A DNA stretch of 64,000 nt from the NCBI RefSeq assembly GCF_900103275.1, contig NZ_FNGP01000001.1:806001-870000 (forward strand), given 5' to 3'. This DNA comes from Tessaracoccus oleiagri (GTDB lineage: Bacteria; Actinomycetota; Actinomycetes; Propionibacteriales; Propionibacteriaceae). The number at the start of each line of letters is the position of its first letter. The first letter of the stretch is position 1. This document shows positions 9,730-18,054 of the stretch, piece after piece. Made by a program: the position numbers and the translations under genes. The notes beneath the pieces were generated by a model. The model saw nothing but the letters and a program-made list of their open reading frames with translations, was not told the DNA's origin and did no database searches.

Positions 9730-11397
9730 TCAGCGCAGCAGCGCGTCGCGGAGCACGTCGAGGCCGACGGATCCCACGTCGAGCGCGCGACGGTGGAAGC
9801 GCTTCAGGTCGAACGACTCCCCCTCGCGGCGGGCGACCTCGTCGCGCAGGTCCTCCCAGAGCCGCTGCCCGATCTTGTAGGCGGGGGCCTGGCCGGCCCA
9901 GCCGTAGTAGCGGTCCAGCTCGAAGCGCAGGAAGTCCTCGGCGGCGAAGGCGTTGGCGTTCAGGAACTCCCACGCCCGGTCGTGGTTCCACCTGCCGCCG
10001 TCGGGGTGCTCGAGGTCGAGGTGGACGCCGAGGTCCAGCACGACGCGGGCGGCGCGCATCCGCTGCCCGTCGAGCATGCCCATGTAGTCGCCTGGGTCGT
10101 CGAGGTGACCGAGGTCGCGCATCAGCCGCTCGGCGTACAGGGCCCAGCCCTCGCCGTGCCCGGAGACCCAGCACACGTTGCGGCGCCACTTGTTGAGCAG
10201 GCCGGCCCGGTAGACGGTCTGGGCGATCTGGAGGTGGTGGCCCGGGACGCCCTCGTGGTAGACCGTGGTCTTCTCGAGCCAGGTGGTGAACGTCTCGACG
10301 CCTTCGGGGACCGACCACCACATGCGGCCGGGACGCGAGAAGTCGTCGGTGGGGCCGGTGTAGTAGATGCCGCCGGTGGCGGTGGGGGCGATGCAGCACT
10401 CGAGGGCGCGGACGGGGTCGGGGATGTCGAACTGCGTGCCGGCCAGCTCCGCGACCGCGGCGTCGGACGTCGCCTGCATCCACTCGCGCAGCGCCTCGGT
10501 GCCGTGCAGCTGCCGGGCGGGGTCGGCGTTGAGGATCGCGATGGCCTGTTCGACGGTGGTGCCAGGCCCACCGATGCGGGCGGCGACCTGTTCCTGCTCG
10601 GCCACGATGCGGGCGAGCTCGGCCTTGCCCCACTCGTACGTCTCGTCGAAGTCGATCGTCGCGCCCAGGAAGCGGCGGGACAGGCGCGCGTAGCGCTCGC
10701 GTCCGACGGCGTCCTCCTGCTGGCCGTGCGGGGCCAGTTCGCGCAGGCCCTCGGCGAGCCGGCCGTAGGCGGCTGCCGCGTGCCGGGCGCCCTCCTCCAG
10801 CGTCGCCTTGAGCGACGGGGGCAGCTCGGCCTCCCCGGCGCGGGCGCCGGCGGCGAAGGTGGTCCAGAAGCCGTCCTGGGCGGCGAGCTCCTCCGCCTGG
10901 GCGATGCCGATCTCGAACTGGCGCACCGCTGGCCGCGGCGACCGAGCGGCACGGAGGCTGACGAGGTACGACTCGACCGCGCCCTCGACCGCGTGCATGC
11001 GCGCGGCGATGTTCTCCCAGTGCTCGACCGTGTCGGTGGCCATCAGGTCGAAGACGTCGCGGATCCCCTGGAGCGGGGAGGCGATGTTGTTGAGGTCGGC
11101 GAGGTCCTCGCCGGATTCGTGCAGTTCGAGTTCGAGCCCGAGCCGCTCCAACATCGCGGCGCGGGTGACCTCGTCGACGGCATCGACGACGGGCGCCTCG
11201 GCCACGCGGCGGAGGGTAGCGCGGTTGAGGTCGGCGACGGCGGCCAGCCCCTCGGGGGAGAAGTCCTCGAGGAGGTGGTCGTGGCCGGGCACGCCGAGTT
11301 CGGTGGCGAGCGTCGGGTAGAGCTTGACGAGCTCGTCTACGTACTCGTCGGCGACGGTGTCGAGAGGTGAGTGGGGGCGTTGCGTCATGAGGCGCAA
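9730..11397 (-). CDS. DUF885 family metallopeptidase-like protein
   Basis: A 555-residue DUF885 protein, a family structurally related to M2/M3-type Zn carboxypeptidases. The putative metal site is YHEGVPGHHLQ (HExxxGHH type), followed by SGHGEGWALYAERL, whose Glu is the third ligand in related families. There is no signal peptide. I place the start at TTG 11397 because AAGGAG lies five bases upstream; an in-frame ATG at 11388 would leave a 14-base gap but could be used from a leaderless mRNA (TAGCGT eight bases before). It follows the DoxX-like gene by 16 bases and is probably cotranscribed. Confidence 0.85.
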   Translation of the reverse strand: MRLMTQRPHSPLDTVADEYVDELVKLYPTLATELGVPGHDHLLEDFSPEGLAAVADLNRATLRRVAEAPVVDAVDEVTRAAMLERLGLELELHESGEDLADLNNIASPLQGIRDVFDLMATDTVEHWENIAARMHAVEGAVESYLVSLRAARSPRPAVRQFEIGIAQAEELAAQDGFWTTFAAGARAGEAELPPSLKATLEEGARHAAAAYGRLAEGLRELAPHGQQEDAVGRERYARLSRRFLGATIDFDETYEWGKAELARIVAEQEQVAARIGGPGTTVEQAIAILNADPARQLHGTEALREWMQATSDAAVAELAGTQFDIPDPVRALECCIAPTATGGIYYTGPTDDFSRPGRMWWSVPEGVETFTTWLEKTTVYHEGVPGHHLQIAQTVYRAGLLNKWRRNVCWVSGHGEGWALYAERLMRDLGHLDDPGDYMGMLDGQRMRAARVVLDLGVHLDLEHPDGGRWNHDRAWEFLNANAFAAEDFLRFELDRYYGWAGQAPAYKIGQRLWEDLRDEVARREGESFDLKRFHRRALDVGSVGLDVLRDALLR

Positions 11398-11413
11398 CGC
11401 TACTCCTTCTGGA

Positions 11414-11815
11414 TCAGGACTTCCGCTTGGCCTTGCCGGTGACGACGACGCTGATGAGCGCGCTGATGAGGCCGAGGTTCTTGAGGAACTGGATCTGGTT
11501 CATCTTGCGCTTGGGCTCCTCGTCGTCGTTCCAGAACGAGTGGCCGGCGAGCGTCGTGGGGACCAGCGTCCCGATCAGGGTGAGCGCGGCGAGGCGGGGG
11601 AGGATGCCGAGTGACAGGGCAGCACCGGCCGCGGCCATCGCGGCGCCGTTGACCTGCACGAGCGTGGCGGCCTCGGTCTCGTCGAGGTCGATGTTGAACT
11701 TCTTCATGAACCGCTGCGCGATCGCGGTGCGGGGTCCGGGCTCCTTCGCCGCCTCGGCGCCGCCGACGACGAAGATGCCGGAGAGCAGTGAGCGGGTGAG
11801 AAATCCGATAGCCAT
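11414..11815 (-). CDS. DoxX-like membrane protein
   Basis: A 133-residue protein with four hydrophobic segments (around residues 5-20, 52-70, 73-92 and 112-128), resembling DoxX/SURF4-like proteins of uncharacterised redox function. The segment LLSGIFVVGGAEAAK at the start and FLKNLGLISALISVV near the end fit that family. A GGAAGG SD is nine bases before the ATG at 11815. It is divergent from the guanidine riboswitch/SMR operon and upstream of the DUF885 gene. Confidence 0.7.
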   Translation of the reverse strand: MAIGFLTRSLLSGIFVVGGAEAAKEPGPRTAIAQRFMKKFNIDLDETEAATLVQVNGAAMAAAGAALSLGILPRLAALTLIGTLVPTTLAGHSFWNDDEEPKRKMNQIQFLKNLGLISALISVVVTGKAKRKS

Positions 11816-11886
11816 GTCGATAAGCCTTCCAGAAGGGGGTTCGGGTCCAGTGTAGGCCGTTGCTAGACTGGGCTGCGGCTTCTGCC

Positions 11887-11926
11887 CCGGACGACGGATC
11901 AGTACCCGGTTACGACAAGACTGGCC
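11887..11926 (+). promoter_or_regulatory. Guanidine-III (ykkC-III) riboswitch
   Basis: The 40-base segment matches the published guanidine-III class. It starts CCGGACGA, continues with ACCCGGT and ACAAGAC, and ends in ACTGGCC. CCGG at 11887-11890 can pair with CCGG at 11906-11909 to form the class-defining pseudoknot. TCAGT at 11899-11903 pairs with ACTGG at 11920-11924, extended by GG/CC, to form P1. It lies 37 bases before the first of two SMR exporter genes, the usual target class of guanidine switches. Confidence 0.88.
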
Positions 11927-11963
11927 AGCTTTCACACGAATGTTGACTTGTCAGGAGTGATCC

Positions 11964-12278
11964 ATGGACTGGGTGATCCTCATCGCGTCGGGCGTGCTCG
12001 AGGCGGTCTGGGCGTCGGCGCTCGGGGCATCCAACGGTTTCAAGCGGCGGGGGCCCACGCTGCTCTTCCTGGTGGCCGCGCCCCTGTCCCTGGTCGGACT
12101 GGGGCTCGCGCTCGCGACCCTGCCGACCGGCACCGCCTACGCGATCTGGACCGCGACGGGCGCGTCGCTCACCGTGGCGTGGGCGATGCTGCGAGGGCAC
12201 GAGGCGGTGAGCGTACCGAAGATCCTGCTCATCGTCGGGATCATCAGCTGCGTCGTCGGGCTGAAGGTGATCGCATGA
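11964..12278 (+). CDS. SMR family guanidinium exporter, subunit A
   Basis: A 104-residue small multidrug resistance protein with four transmembrane helices. It has the essential membrane Glu in VLEAVWASAL of helix 1 and the family motif PTGTAYAIWT in helix 3. Paired SMR genes behind guanidine riboswitches export guanidinium as heterodimers. An AGGAG SD is six bases before the ATG at 11964. Its stop overlaps the start of the second SMR gene (ATGA). The upstream riboswitch indicates induction by free guanidine. Confidence 0.9.
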   Translation: MDWVILIASGVLEAVWASALGASNGFKRRGPTLLFLVAAPLSLVGLGLALATLPTGTAYAIWTATGASLTVAWAMLRGHEAVSVPKILLIVGIISCVVGLKVIA

Positions 12279-12646
12279 CGAGGGCCTGGGCGATCCTGCT
12301 GGGGAGCGCGGTGCTGGAGGCCGTGTGGGCCAACGCGCTGTCGGCGAGCGAGGGCTTCACCCGGCTGTGGCCGAGTGTGCTGTTCGTCGTGGCGACGGTC
12401 CTCTCCACCGTCGGGCTCGCCATCGCGATGAAGTCGATCCCGACGGGCACCGCCTACGCCGTCTGGACCTCCGTCGGGACCGTGCTGACCGTCGCCTACT
12501 CGGTGTCGACCGGCGCCGAGGAGATCTCGTGGGTGAAGGTGCTGCTGCTCGTCGGCATCGTCGGGTGCGTCGTCGGGCTGAAGATCCTCGACGCGCCCGC
12601 CCGTCAGGCGGGGAGCTCGGGGAGCGGGTCGGCGGTCGTCGGGTAG
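12275..12646 (+). CDS. SMR family guanidinium exporter, subunit B
   Basis: A 123-residue partner of the preceding SMR protein, with the same Glu motif (VLEAVWANAL) and GTAYAVWTSVGT. About 18 extra residues, rich in Gly/Ser/Ala, follow helix 4 (after LKILDAP); most SMR proteins end near 105-110. This tail is encoded in DNA that overlaps the 3' end of the convergent ribokinase gene by 43 bases. Translationally coupled to subunit A. Specificity for guanidinium rests on the riboswitch, not on the protein sequence alone. Confidence 0.88.
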   Translation: MTRAWAILLGSAVLEAVWANALSASEGFTRLWPSVLFVVATVLSTVGLAIAMKSIPTGTAYAVWTSVGTVLTVAYSVSTGAEEISWVKVLLLVGIVGCVVGLKILDAPARQAGSSGSGSAVVG

Positions 12647-13518
12647 GAGGTCTGCGCGCCCTTCCGGGTGCACGCGAACGCGCCCACCCGGGAGGCGTAA
12701 CGGGCCGCGTCGACGAGCGTCGCCCCCTCGGCCAGACCCTTCACGAGCGCGCCGACGAACGCGTCGCCCGCGCCAGTCGAGTCCACCACGTCCACCTTCG
12801 CCGACGGGATCGCAGCGGCGCCGCCCGAGCCGTCGTGGACGATCGAGCCGCGGCTGCCCAGCGTCATGACCACCGAGCGGCAGCCCGCGGCGACCAACCC
12901 GTCGACGATCGCCTCGTCCGTCGAGTCCGCGGCGTCCCGGCCCGTCAACATCCGTAGCGCGAGCCTTCCCTCGTGCTCGTTGACGACGAGGGGATCGGCC
13001 CTGCGCAGGACCTCGCGTGGCACCTCCGTCACCGGGGCGAGGTTGAAGACCAGGCGGCCGGCGACCAGTTCGGCGGCGCGCTCGATCCCGGAGACTGGGA
13101 TCTCCGCCTGCATCACGACCACGTCCGCTTCCCGCACGACGTCCGCGGCTTCCTCGACCATCGCGGCGTCCATGAGCGCGTTGGCGCCGGGCGCGACGAT
13201 GATCGTGTTCTCCCCGCGCTCGTCCACCACGACGATCGCCAGCCCGGTCGGCGCGTCGGTGCGACGGATGCGGCTGCGGTCGACGGCGCTGGCCGCCAGC
13301 CGCTCCAGAGCGACCTCGGCGTTCGCGTCGTTGCCGACGGCGCCCACCATGGTCACGTTCGCGCCCAGACTCGCCGCAGCGACGGCCTGGTTCGCCCCCT
13401 TGCCGCCGGGGGAGTACACCACGTCCGAGCCGTGGAGCGTCTCCCCCGGCAACGGGTGGCGCTCGACGTCCACTGCGAGGTCGGCGTTGATCGAACCCAC
13501 GATGACTACCTGCGACAT
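12604..13518 (-). CDS. rbsK: Ribokinase
   Basis: A 304-residue PfkB-family sugar kinase. The N-terminal signature VGSINADLAVDVERHPLPGET and GGKGANQAVAAASLGA, and the C-terminal anion-hole/catalytic motif DSTGAGDAFVGAL with the base Asp, are typical of ribokinase, which makes ribose 5-phosphate. An AAAGGAG SD precedes the ATG at 13518. It is divergent from a LacI regulator that heads a nucleoside hydrolase and ECF transporter operon, so the ribose probably comes from imported nucleosides. Confidence 0.92.
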   Translation of the reverse strand: MSQVVIVGSINADLAVDVERHPLPGETLHGSDVVYSPGGKGANQAVAAASLGANVTMVGAVGNDANAEVALERLAASAVDRSRIRRTDAPTGLAIVVVDERGENTIIVAPGANALMDAAMVEEAADVVREADVVVMQAEIPVSGIERAAELVAGRLVFNLAPVTEVPREVLRRADPLVVNEHEGRLALRMLTGRDAADSTDEAIVDGLVAAGCRSVVMTLGSRGSIVHDGSGGAAAIPSAKVDVVDSTGAGDAFVGALVKGLAEGATLVDAARYASRVGAFACTRKGAQTSYPTTADPLPELPA

Positions 13519-13626
13519 GCGGGCGGTCTCCTTTCAGGGGCCACCAGGACCAGTCAGTTCCGGAGGCAATTTGTGTCCTGAGTATTGACACACCTTTTGA
13601 AGCTGTGCCAACTTACTCCCTAAGAG

Positions 13627-13643
13627 TAATGTAAACGTTTTCA
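13627..13643 (+). promoter_or_regulatory. LacI-type operator overlapping a -10 box
   Basis: TGTAAACGTTTTCA at 13630-13643 contains the perfect core AAACGTTT with a central CG, the hallmark of LacI/PurR-family operators. It overlaps a -10-like TAATGT at 13627-13632 and ends just before the AGGAGGTG SD of the LacI gene, so it probably gives autoregulation. It may also control the divergent ribokinase promoter. Confidence 0.75.
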
Positions 13644-13661
13644 CAAGGAGGTGAAAAGTCG

Positions 13662-14717
13662 ATGAAGATCGTCACCGTCCGAGACGTCGCCAAGCTGGCA
13701 GGCGTGTCGCTCGCAACGGTGTCGCGAGTCCTCAACGGAACCGCGGCGGTCAGCGAAGGTGTCCGCACGAGGGTCCTCGCGGCCGTTGACGACCTCGGCT
13801 ACGTTCCCTCCCTCAGTGCCAGGAGCCTGCGCGCGACGAGAACCGAGACGATCGGCGTCGTCCTGCCGGACCTGCGCAACCCCTTCTTCCCCACGCTGAT
13901 CAGCGAGGCGATCCAGGCCGCGAACGAGCTCGGGCACTCAGTCATTACGGCAGCTTCGGTGCGGCCGGTCGAGGAGGCGCTCTGGCTCGCCAAACGCCGG
14001 GCCATCGACGGACTCGTGCTGGTCGATGCAGACCGCACGGGCGGCGCCCCGAGCGAGGAACTGGCCTCGCTCGTGCCCGTGGTGGCGTTCGACCGTGTGC
14101 CCCGTGTGTCGGGTGTGGAGACCTACCAGGTGGACAACTACTTGGGCGCCCGACGGGTCACGGCGCTCCTCCTCCGCTCCGGTGGCCGCCGGTTCGCACA
14201 CATCGCTGGACCGCTGGAACTGGACGTTTCCGCAGACCGCCTGCGGGGCATGCGCGACGAGCTCGCGGCGAACGGCGTCGACGATGTGCAGATCGTCGAG
14301 GGCGACTTCAGCGAGGAGTCCGGCGAACGCCAGTTTGGCGCGTTGCTCGCGTCGTCGACGGCCCCCGACGCCGTCTTCGCCGGCAACGACCTGATGGCCA
14401 TCGGCGCCATGCGCGAGGCGGCCCAACAAGGGCTGCGGATCCCGGAGGACCTGCAGGTCGCAGGCTTCGACGGGCTGGTTTTGGGCGAGTACGTCACGCC
14501 CGGGCTTACCACCTACGAGCAGCCCGCCGCCGAGATCGCCCGCGCTGCGGTCAACCGCCTCCTCGAACTCATCGCAGCTCCACAGGCTCGCGCCTCCGCA
14601 CCCGAGGTGCACCGCATCGAGGGCACCCTCGTGGCACGAGGCTCCACACGCGTGCTCGATGAGCACGACATGCACGAACTAGGAGCGGTTTCCGCTCGGA
14701 GAGGACCTCGCCCATGA
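13662..14717 (+). CDS. LacI family transcriptional regulator of the nucleoside/ribose locus
   Basis: A 351-residue LacI/GalR regulator. The helix-turn-helix and hinge are at residues 4-55 (VRDVAKLAGVSLATVSRVLNG and the hinge YVPSLSARSLR), followed by a periplasmic-binding-protein-like effector domain starting IGVVLPDLRNPFF. An AGGAGGTG SD is eight bases before the ATG at 13662. Its stop overlaps the start of the nucleoside hydrolase (ATGA), so it is cotranscribed with its presumed targets. The effector is likely ribose or a nucleoside, by context only. Confidence 0.9.
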   Translation: MKIVTVRDVAKLAGVSLATVSRVLNGTAAVSEGVRTRVLAAVDDLGYVPSLSARSLRATRTETIGVVLPDLRNPFFPTLISEAIQAANELGHSVITAASVRPVEEALWLAKRRAIDGLVLVDADRTGGAPSEELASLVPVVAFDRVPRVSGVETYQVDNYLGARRVTALLLRSGGRRFAHIAGPLELDVSADRLRGMRDELAANGVDDVQIVEGDFSEESGERQFGALLASSTAPDAVFAGNDLMAIGAMREAAQQGLRIPEDLQVAGFDGLVLGEYVTPGLTTYEQPAAEIARAAVNRLLELIAAPQARASAPEVHRIEGTLVARGSTRVLDEHDMHELGAVSARRGPRP

Positions 14718-15685
14718 GGATCATCCTGGACACGGACCCCGGGGTCGACGACGCCATAGCCCTCTTGTTCGCGCTGCGTCATCCCGGGATCACCCTGGAC
14801 GCGGTCACGACCGTGGCGGGCAACGTGGAACTCGAGCACACGACCCGCAACGCGCTGGGAATCCTGCAACTGGCCGGTGCCACCGACGTGCCGGTACACG
14901 TAGGTTCCGGGCGCCGGTTCTCGGAACTTGGCAGCCGTGCCTCCGACGCACACGGGGACACGGGGCTCGGGGGCGTGTCGCTACCCATCGATGCGATCGC
15001 GCCCAGCGGGGACCATGCCGCGCAGTTCATCGTCGACCACACGGCCGCCCATCCCGGCGAGGTGACGCTCCTCGCGGTCGGGCCGCTCGGCAACGTCGCG
15101 GAGGCGCTCGAGATCGACCCCACGCTCCCGGCGCGAGTCCCCGAGTTGATGATCATGGGCGGCGCAGAAGGCACCGGCAACATCACCCCGTCGGCGGAAT
15201 TCAACTTCTGGCACGACCCCGGTGCCGCGAAGGTCGTGTTCGAGGCCGGCTTCGCGAAGATCTCGATGGTCGGGCTGGATGCCACCGGACAGGTGTTCAT
15301 GTCTCCCGGGGCCCGGGAACTGCTGCGCCATATCGACGACCCGCTGGCGAAGTTCATGTTCGACATCACCGAGCAGTACGCCGACTTCTACTGGCAGCGC
15401 CGTCGCCTGGTCGGCGCGGAACTCTGCGACGCTCTCGCGGCCATGGCACTCGTGGACCGCGACATCACGGGATGGGTGGACGCGCACGTCGAGATCTGTG
15501 ACGAGGGCCTGTGTGCCGGCCGCTCCGTCGTCGCCCGGACCGAGCGCTACCGGGATCGCACCGCCAATGCCGCCGTCGCCACGACGGTTAGGACCCAGGA
15601 GTTCTTCGAAGTGCTCCTGACCACCCTGTTCCCCGCCTACACGACGGATATTCAACGCGTTCTCCAACACGAATACCGTCCCTGA
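14714..15685 (+). CDS. Inosine-uridine type nucleoside hydrolase
   Basis: A 323-residue nucleoside N-ribohydrolase of the IUNH family, which splits ribonucleosides into base and ribose. The Ca-binding aspartate cluster DTDPGVDDAIAL is at residues 6-17. The family motifs LAVGPLGNVAEAL and MGGAEGTGNITPSAEFNFWHDP are present, and the C-terminal catalytic Asp region is DALAAMALVD. It is cytosolic and is coupled to the LacI gene. With ribokinase on one side and an ECF importer on the other, it fits intracellular cleavage of imported nucleosides. Confidence 0.92.
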   Translation: MRIILDTDPGVDDAIALLFALRHPGITLDAVTTVAGNVELEHTTRNALGILQLAGATDVPVHVGSGRRFSELGSRASDAHGDTGLGGVSLPIDAIAPSGDHAAQFIVDHTAAHPGEVTLLAVGPLGNVAEALEIDPTLPARVPELMIMGGAEGTGNITPSAEFNFWHDPGAAKVVFEAGFAKISMVGLDATGQVFMSPGARELLRHIDDPLAKFMFDITEQYADFYWQRRRLVGAELCDALAAMALVDRDITGWVDAHVEICDEGLCAGRSVVARTERYRDRTANAAVATTVRTQEFFEVLLTTLFPAYTTDIQRVLQHEYRP

Positions 15686-15719
15686 CCCTCCGATTTCCGT
15701 ATCCAGGAAAGGAACCCCC

Positions 15720-16382
15720 ATGTCATTCGTCGAATCCATCAAGAAGGATTTCTCCTTGATGGCCATCCTGCTCATCCCCATGGCCGTCGCCATCAACTTC
15801 GTCGGCGGTTCGCTCGCGCTGGCCCTGAAGCTGCCCGTGTACCTCGACTCGATCGGCACGTTCATCGTCGCCATGCTGGCGGGGCCGTGGGTCGGTGCCG
15901 TCACCGGTGCGATCAGCCTCCTCACGGTCTCCATCACGGATCCGACCTCGTTGCCATGGACGATGCTCGCGGCCTTTATGGGCGCCTTCGTCGGCTGGAT
16001 GGCCCGCCGCCGCATGTTCACCAACTGGTGGAAGATCGCCATCGCGACCCTTCTCGTCATCATCGGCTCTGTCTTGGCCGTGGTCGCGATCCGCTACATC
16101 GTCTTCGGCGGCTTCTCGAGCCATGTCTCCTCGGCGATCGCGGCCGGCCTCATCGCGGCGGGATTCCCGTTCTGGTTCGCCCAGATGTCCTCGTCCTTCG
16201 TGTTGGAACTGCCCGACAAGGTGCTCACCGTCCTCATCGCGGTCCTGGTGATCCGGGCGATCTCCGACCGCTACCTGCTGAAGTTCTCCAACGGCAGGAT
16301 CTTCGTCGACGCAAGGCGCGCCCGCCGTGATGCGAAACGCGGCGTCGAGGCGCCGACCGCGGACGCCGCTCCGCACGCCTGA
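15720..16382 (+). CDS. ECF transporter S component, substrate unknown
   Basis: A 220-residue integral membrane protein with about six helices. It begins SLMAILLIPMAVAINF, with small residues suited to docking on EcfT in helix 1, and continues LPVYLDSIGTFIVAMLAGPWVGA, a segment typical of ECF S components. The C-terminal 30 residues are basic and cytosolic. An AGGAAAGGA SD precedes the ATG at 15720. Its operon partners suggest a nucleoside or ribose-containing substrate; the sequence itself does not prove this. Confidence 0.8.
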   Translation: MSFVESIKKDFSLMAILLIPMAVAINFVGGSLALALKLPVYLDSIGTFIVAMLAGPWVGAVTGAISLLTVSITDPTSLPWTMLAAFMGAFVGWMARRRMFTNWWKIAIATLLVIIGSVLAVVAIRYIVFGGFSSHVSSAIAAGLIAAGFPFWFAQMSSSFVLELPDKVLTVLIAVLVIRAISDRYLLKFSNGRIFVDARRARRDAKRGVEAPTADAAPHA

Positions 16383-16426
16383 CCAACCACCCGACCAACC
16401 ACCAACCAAACCGAAGGAGGCCTCCC

Positions 16427-17200
16427 ATGGCTGATGGACTGACCAGTCCGCCGGAACCCAACCGGCTGCTGGCGCTGCACCCGTTCACACAGGTCGGCAT
16501 CGCCGCCGTCCTCGCAGTCGCGGGAGGCCTCTTCAGTTGGCCGATCGGGCTGGCCGTCGCAGCGGCGTGCTTCGCGCTCGCGGCGACGGCCGGCAAGCTC
16601 GGGCCCTTCTTCAAGATCTGGTGGAAGACGATTCTGATCCTCAGCGGGATCATCCTCCTCCTGCAGACCTTCTTCATAGGCGGTGAGACGCCACTCGTCG
16701 AGTGGTGGATCTTCACCGGTACTGAGGAGGGCTTCCAGCGCGGGCTCTCGTTCGCTGGTCGCGTCATCGGCGTCGGCTCGGCGGTGCTCCTGCTGGTCAC
16801 CCTGCTCGACATCAACCGACTCGTGCTCGCGCTCGAACAGCGGGGCGTGAACCCGCGGGTCACCTACATCATCATGGCGACGGCCAACATCATTCCCGAG
16901 ATGGGCAAGCAGATGAACGTAATCATGGATGCCCAGCGGGCGCGGGGCATCGAGACGGACGCCAACATGTGGGTGCGGGCGCAGGCGTTCGTGCCCACCA
17001 TCGGGCCGCTCCTGCTCAGTTCCATCGTCGGTGTGGAGGAGAAGGCCCTCACCCTCGAGTCGAGGGGCTTCTCCATCAAGGGGAAGAGGACCAGCCTCCA
17101 CGACCTCGACGACCCCGCATGGGAGCGGAAGCTCCGTCTCGTGCTCATCCTCGCCATTGTGGCGCTGTTCATCGGAGGGATCCTGCTGTGGGTGTTGTGA
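16427..17200 (+). CDS. ecfT: ECF transporter transmembrane component EcfT
   Basis: A 257-residue EcfT protein with membrane segments near residues 20-60, 70-90, 105-125 and 232-257. Its coupling helices carry the two Arg-containing motifs DAQRARGIE and LESRGFS, which sit in the grooves of the two ATPases and transmit ATP hydrolysis to the S component. A GAAGGAGG SD precedes the ATG at 16427. Its end overlaps the start of the first ATPase gene. Confidence 0.88.
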   Translation: MADGLTSPPEPNRLLALHPFTQVGIAAVLAVAGGLFSWPIGLAVAAACFALAATAGKLGPFFKIWWKTILILSGIILLLQTFFIGGETPLVEWWIFTGTEEGFQRGLSFAGRVIGVGSAVLLLVTLLDINRLVLALEQRGVNPRVTYIIMATANIIPEMGKQMNVIMDAQRARGIETDANMWVRAQAFVPTIGPLLLSSIVGVEEKALTLESRGFSIKGKRTSLHDLDDPAWERKLRLVLILAIVALFIGGILLWVL

Positions 17201-18054
17201 CGATCAATGACCTGACCTTCACGCATGAAGGGTCCGAGACGGGACCATCGCTCGTCGACATCAACCTCGACATCGAACGCGGCGAGTTCGTCTCGATCAT
17301 CGGGGCCAACGGGGCGGGCAAGACGTCCCTCTGCAACGCGATCCGGGGGTTCATCCCACACCTGTTCAAGGGCGAGCTGACCGGCGAGGTGCGCATCGAC
17401 GGGCAGCCGGTCACCGAGGAGTCCTTCCCCGAACTGGCGCGACAGGTGGGGTTCGTCTTCCAGAACCCGTTCACGCAGATGACGGGCACGACGACGACCG
17501 TCTACGACGAACTCGCCTACGGCCTCGGCAACCTCGGCGTGCCGCGGGACGAGATGCGCCGCCGGGTCGACGCCATGGTGGACATGGCCCACCTGGAGCC
17601 GCTCGTCGAGCGGCACCCGTTCCAGTTGTCCGGCGGGCAGCAGCAGCGCGTGGCCCTGGCCTCGATCCTCGTCATGGGTCAGCCGATCCTCGTGATCGAC
17701 GAGCCGACCTCGCAGCTGGACCCGAAGTCCACCGACGACATCTTCGAACTGATCGAGAACATGAAGGACCGCGGGATCACGATCGTCCTGGTCGAGCACA
17801 AGATGGAACACGTCGCCCGGTACTCGGATCGCGTCATCCTGATGGACGACGCCCGCATCGTCGCCGAGGGGACGCCAGCCGAGGTGTTCAACGACCCGCG
17901 CACGGAGGCGCTGGGGACTCGGTTGCCGCAGCCGCTCTTCGTCGCGAGGGCCCTGCGGGAGCGGGGTCTGCCGGTCACCGGCCGCGAGCTCACGCTGGAG
18001 GAACTCGTCGAGCACCTCCGCGCCGGCGCCATTAACGGGAAGGAAGGACGCTGA
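17188..18054 (+). CDS. ecfA1: ECF transporter ATP-binding protein 1
   Basis: A 288-residue ABC ATPase. Walker A is GANGAGKTS, the Q-loop is VFQNPFTQM, the signature is LSGGQQQRV, Walker B is ILVIDEPTSQLD and the H-loop is LVEHKMEH: all catalytic motifs are intact. I choose GTG 17188 because GGAGGG is eight bases upstream; a second GTG at 17197 overlaps the ecfT stop but is too far from that SD. Its stop overlaps the start of ecfA2. Confidence 0.9.
   Translation: MGVVTINDLTFTHEGSETGPSLVDINLDIERGEFVSIIGANGAGKTSLCNAIRGFIPHLFKGELTGEVRIDGQPVTEESFPELARQVGFVFQNPFTQMTGTTTTVYDELAYGLGNLGVPRDEMRRRVDAMVDMAHLEPLVERHPFQLSGGQQQRVALASILVMGQPILVIDEPTSQLDPKSTDDIFELIENMKDRGITIVLVEHKMEHVARYSDRVILMDDARIVAEGTPAEVFNDPRTEALGTRLPQPLFVARALRERGLPVTGRELTLEELVEHLRAGAINGKEGR

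Noticed and set aside
16381..16420. Repeated CCAACCA motifs between the S component and ecfT
   Set aside because: Simple low-complexity spacer; no hairpin, no conservation visible, and the ecfT SD lies just after it.
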